Below, piece after piece: positions 62,401 through 64,000 of a stretch of DNA of 64,000 nt. The translations under genes were made by a program, and so were the position numbers. This DNA comes from Poecilobothrus nobilitatus. Taxonomy: Eukaryota; Arthropoda; Insecta; Diptera; Dolichopodidae. Within the stretch, counting starts at the first letter, position 1. Each line of letters begins with the position of its first letter. Under the pieces are notes generated by a model. That model worked only from the letters and a program-made list of their open reading frames with translations. It made no database searches and had not been told where the DNA came from. The stretch lies in contig OX352772.1 in the NCBI GenBank assembly GCA_947095535.1, forward strand, positions 313,668,018-313,732,017, given 5' to 3'.

Positions 62401-64000
62401 GTGTTGGGCACACTTCAATAATAAAATGCAAAATTAAAGAAAAGAAAAATGTACGCATGTAGAATTTTTGAAGTAATTTAAATTATTCTAACTAAACATA
62501 AATTTTCTTTCAATTACCACTACATATACAAATAAATGAATTTGAAAATTCGTGAGTACATGCAATATGGATAATTATCAAAATGATTATTTGGATTATT
62601 ATAGTGTATGAGTGGTATTCATGCGTTATATTAGAAAACATGTCCGGTAAATAAAATAAAAGAGAAATTTTCTTTATAATATATTGTCAGACCCTTAACA
62701 TTTTAAAGTGGTAGTACATTGCAAATAAATTGATATCAAATTAAAATAAAAAATAAAATGAAGAAAAATATAAGAATTATATCGTTATTTCAATTGCACC
62801 AATTTTCTAATAAAACAAATAAAAACGAATAGAACACGCCTGCAAGTATGCAATATTAATATAAGGTTTTAATATAATTTAACATTGAGTTAGGGGCTTC
62901 GGTGATCTAGTGGTTAAGCACGTGGCTTAATAATCGAGAGAATGAGGGTTCAAATCAGTTTTAGTTTTTTTAATTGAAAACAAATCCCCCTTGCTACCAA
63001 ATATAGTATAAATATATAATGTAAACAAAATAAATAATAATAAATATATAAATTAATTATAGTATTCGACCTATAATGGCCTCAGTAGTCGATAGTTTTG
63101 TAATATTGCATTATCCTATCTAATATGTAATACATAGTAATATAAATAAAAGTAATATTAAAATATAGATAAAGAAATTCTTATATTTTAGAATAAGTTA
63201 TGCTCCCTCTCTTGTCTGTGATTTCGATAGATAGTAAAGTAAAACAGTCGAAATTTCATTAATCCATCCATGCACATCATTTATCAGATGACAAGGCATT
63301 TGAGTATCTTTAGTGACTTTGAATTTTGCTATCTTAACTAGAAAATAAAATTATTGAAAATACCAAACATATACTAAGCGCGGGTCTCCGTTTTTTGTAT
63401 TATTCACTAAAAATCAAAACTAATCAATTTAAAATGTTTAATTGCAACAGGTACATATGCAACTTATGAAGATTTCCTTTTTATTTTATTTAAAATCTTT
63501 TTACAAAGCTGGGTTTACTATCGGAATAAATATCTTTAAAGTATTTATTACAAATAAGTAATGAATTGATTATAATCTCTAAAAAAAAAAATTATGAACG
63601 TAAATTTAGCAGCACCCCTAACTGTATGAACTTTTAAATCAAACATTAAAAAAAAAACAGACAACATGGGCAAATATGATAAAAATTTAACAATGTATGT
63701 AAAAAGTAAAAATTTTAAAAATAAAAAACTTTCTTTTCATTAAAAAAAAAAAAAAATAGATGATAGGAGGTATTATTGAAATTAAATTAAATTTGAAAAG
63801 AAAACTTTCCCTTTCGAAATAATTCACATATATTATAATTCAAAAAACGTTCTTCTTCACCTTACACATTTTTATTTAATATATTTTTTCTTTTTCTCTT
63901 TTGTTATTTCACTTACATTTTTTCACTGAAGTCATTTTGTAATGAAAATCTTCACATAATTAAATTAAAACATGAATTTAAAATTTAATTAAAATTAAAA
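56461..64000. other. Intergenic AT-rich DNA without a recognisable gene
   Basis: Long open frames here (for example 59848-60057 and 60745-61065) are Lys/Phe/Leu/Ile-rich and have no recognisable domain or splice context, as expected by chance in this composition. A less AT-biased patch at about 57050-57440 and a tRNA-like segment at 62893-62965 are the only distinct features. The next Osiris gene may lie beyond the window. Confidence 0.6.
62893..62965 (+). repeat. tRNA-like sequence, probably a SINE head or tRNA pseudogene
   Basis: ggggcttcggtgatctagtggttaagcacg resembles a D-arm A box, and gagggttcaaatca resembles a B box about 35 bp on. The spacing fits a tRNA-type promoter. The 3' acceptor half does not pair convincingly with the 5' side, and the body of the other SINE family is absent. 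It is therefore not called a functional tRNA. Confidence 0.45.

Noticed and set aside
62893..62965. Functional tRNA gene
   Set aside because: A-box and B-box-like words are present, but the acceptor and T-arm halves do not pair well and no clean anticodon loop could be set.
1..64000. CRISPR arrays, bacterial operons, ribosome binding sites or viral genomes
   Set aside because: The sequence is clearly eukaryotic with spliced genes; no regularly spaced repeat-spacer array and no viral gene set were seen.

Overview
The window is a strongly AT-rich eukaryotic (insect) nuclear sequence. Genes are split by GT-AG introns, the non-coding DNA is full of homopolymer runs and (TA)n/(TG)n tracts, and both recognisable genes encode Osiris-type proteins. 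Osiris genes (DUF1676) are an insect-specific family of secreted or endomembrane proteins that lie clustered in one syntenic array. The transposon content (Helentron-type non-autonomous elements with a GTCC microsatellite, a tRNA-derived SINE, a Tc1/mariner remnant and a LINE fossil) and the extreme AT bias suit a dipteran best, but the order is inferred, not proven.

Layout. (1) Positions 1-44683 (+) hold most of one large gene, probably Osi2. It has nine exons (1-805, 3600-3827, 3921-4174, 7516-7676, 9986-10168, 10277-10472, 33170-33283, 33557-33741, 44542-44683). All junction phases agree and give a 755-residue product that is open at the 5' edge of the window. Its sixth intron is about 22.7 kb and its eighth about 10.8 kb; both are packed with repeats. 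(2) Positions 44684-54010 are mostly transposon debris: a mariner deletion derivative at 46825-47701, Helentron-like copies at about 48631-49672 and 52953-53655, and a SINE at 49785-49970. A short exon-like segment at 54011-54068 follows. It has a good acceptor, a stop and a polyadenylation signal, and its phase matches the donor of exon 8, so it may be an alternative last exon of gene 1. (3) Positions 55280-56444 (+) hold a complete three-exon Osiris gene of 337 residues: signal peptide, two-cysteine region, DUF1676 segment, hydrophobic segment and an expanded His-rich octapeptide tail. By position it could be Osi3. (4) Positions 56445-64000 contain no gene I can support.

The two genes lie head to tail on the same strand, as in Osiris clusters. 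Known family members act in the cuticle-secreting epidermis or endomembrane system, so the pair is presumably co-expressed in cuticle-forming cells (inference). The most interesting signals are the possible alternative C-terminus of gene 1, its cysteine-containing C-terminal module, the His-rich repeat expansion in gene 2, and a superfamily of GTCC-microsatellite elements whose internal tandem units vary in number and type between copies.
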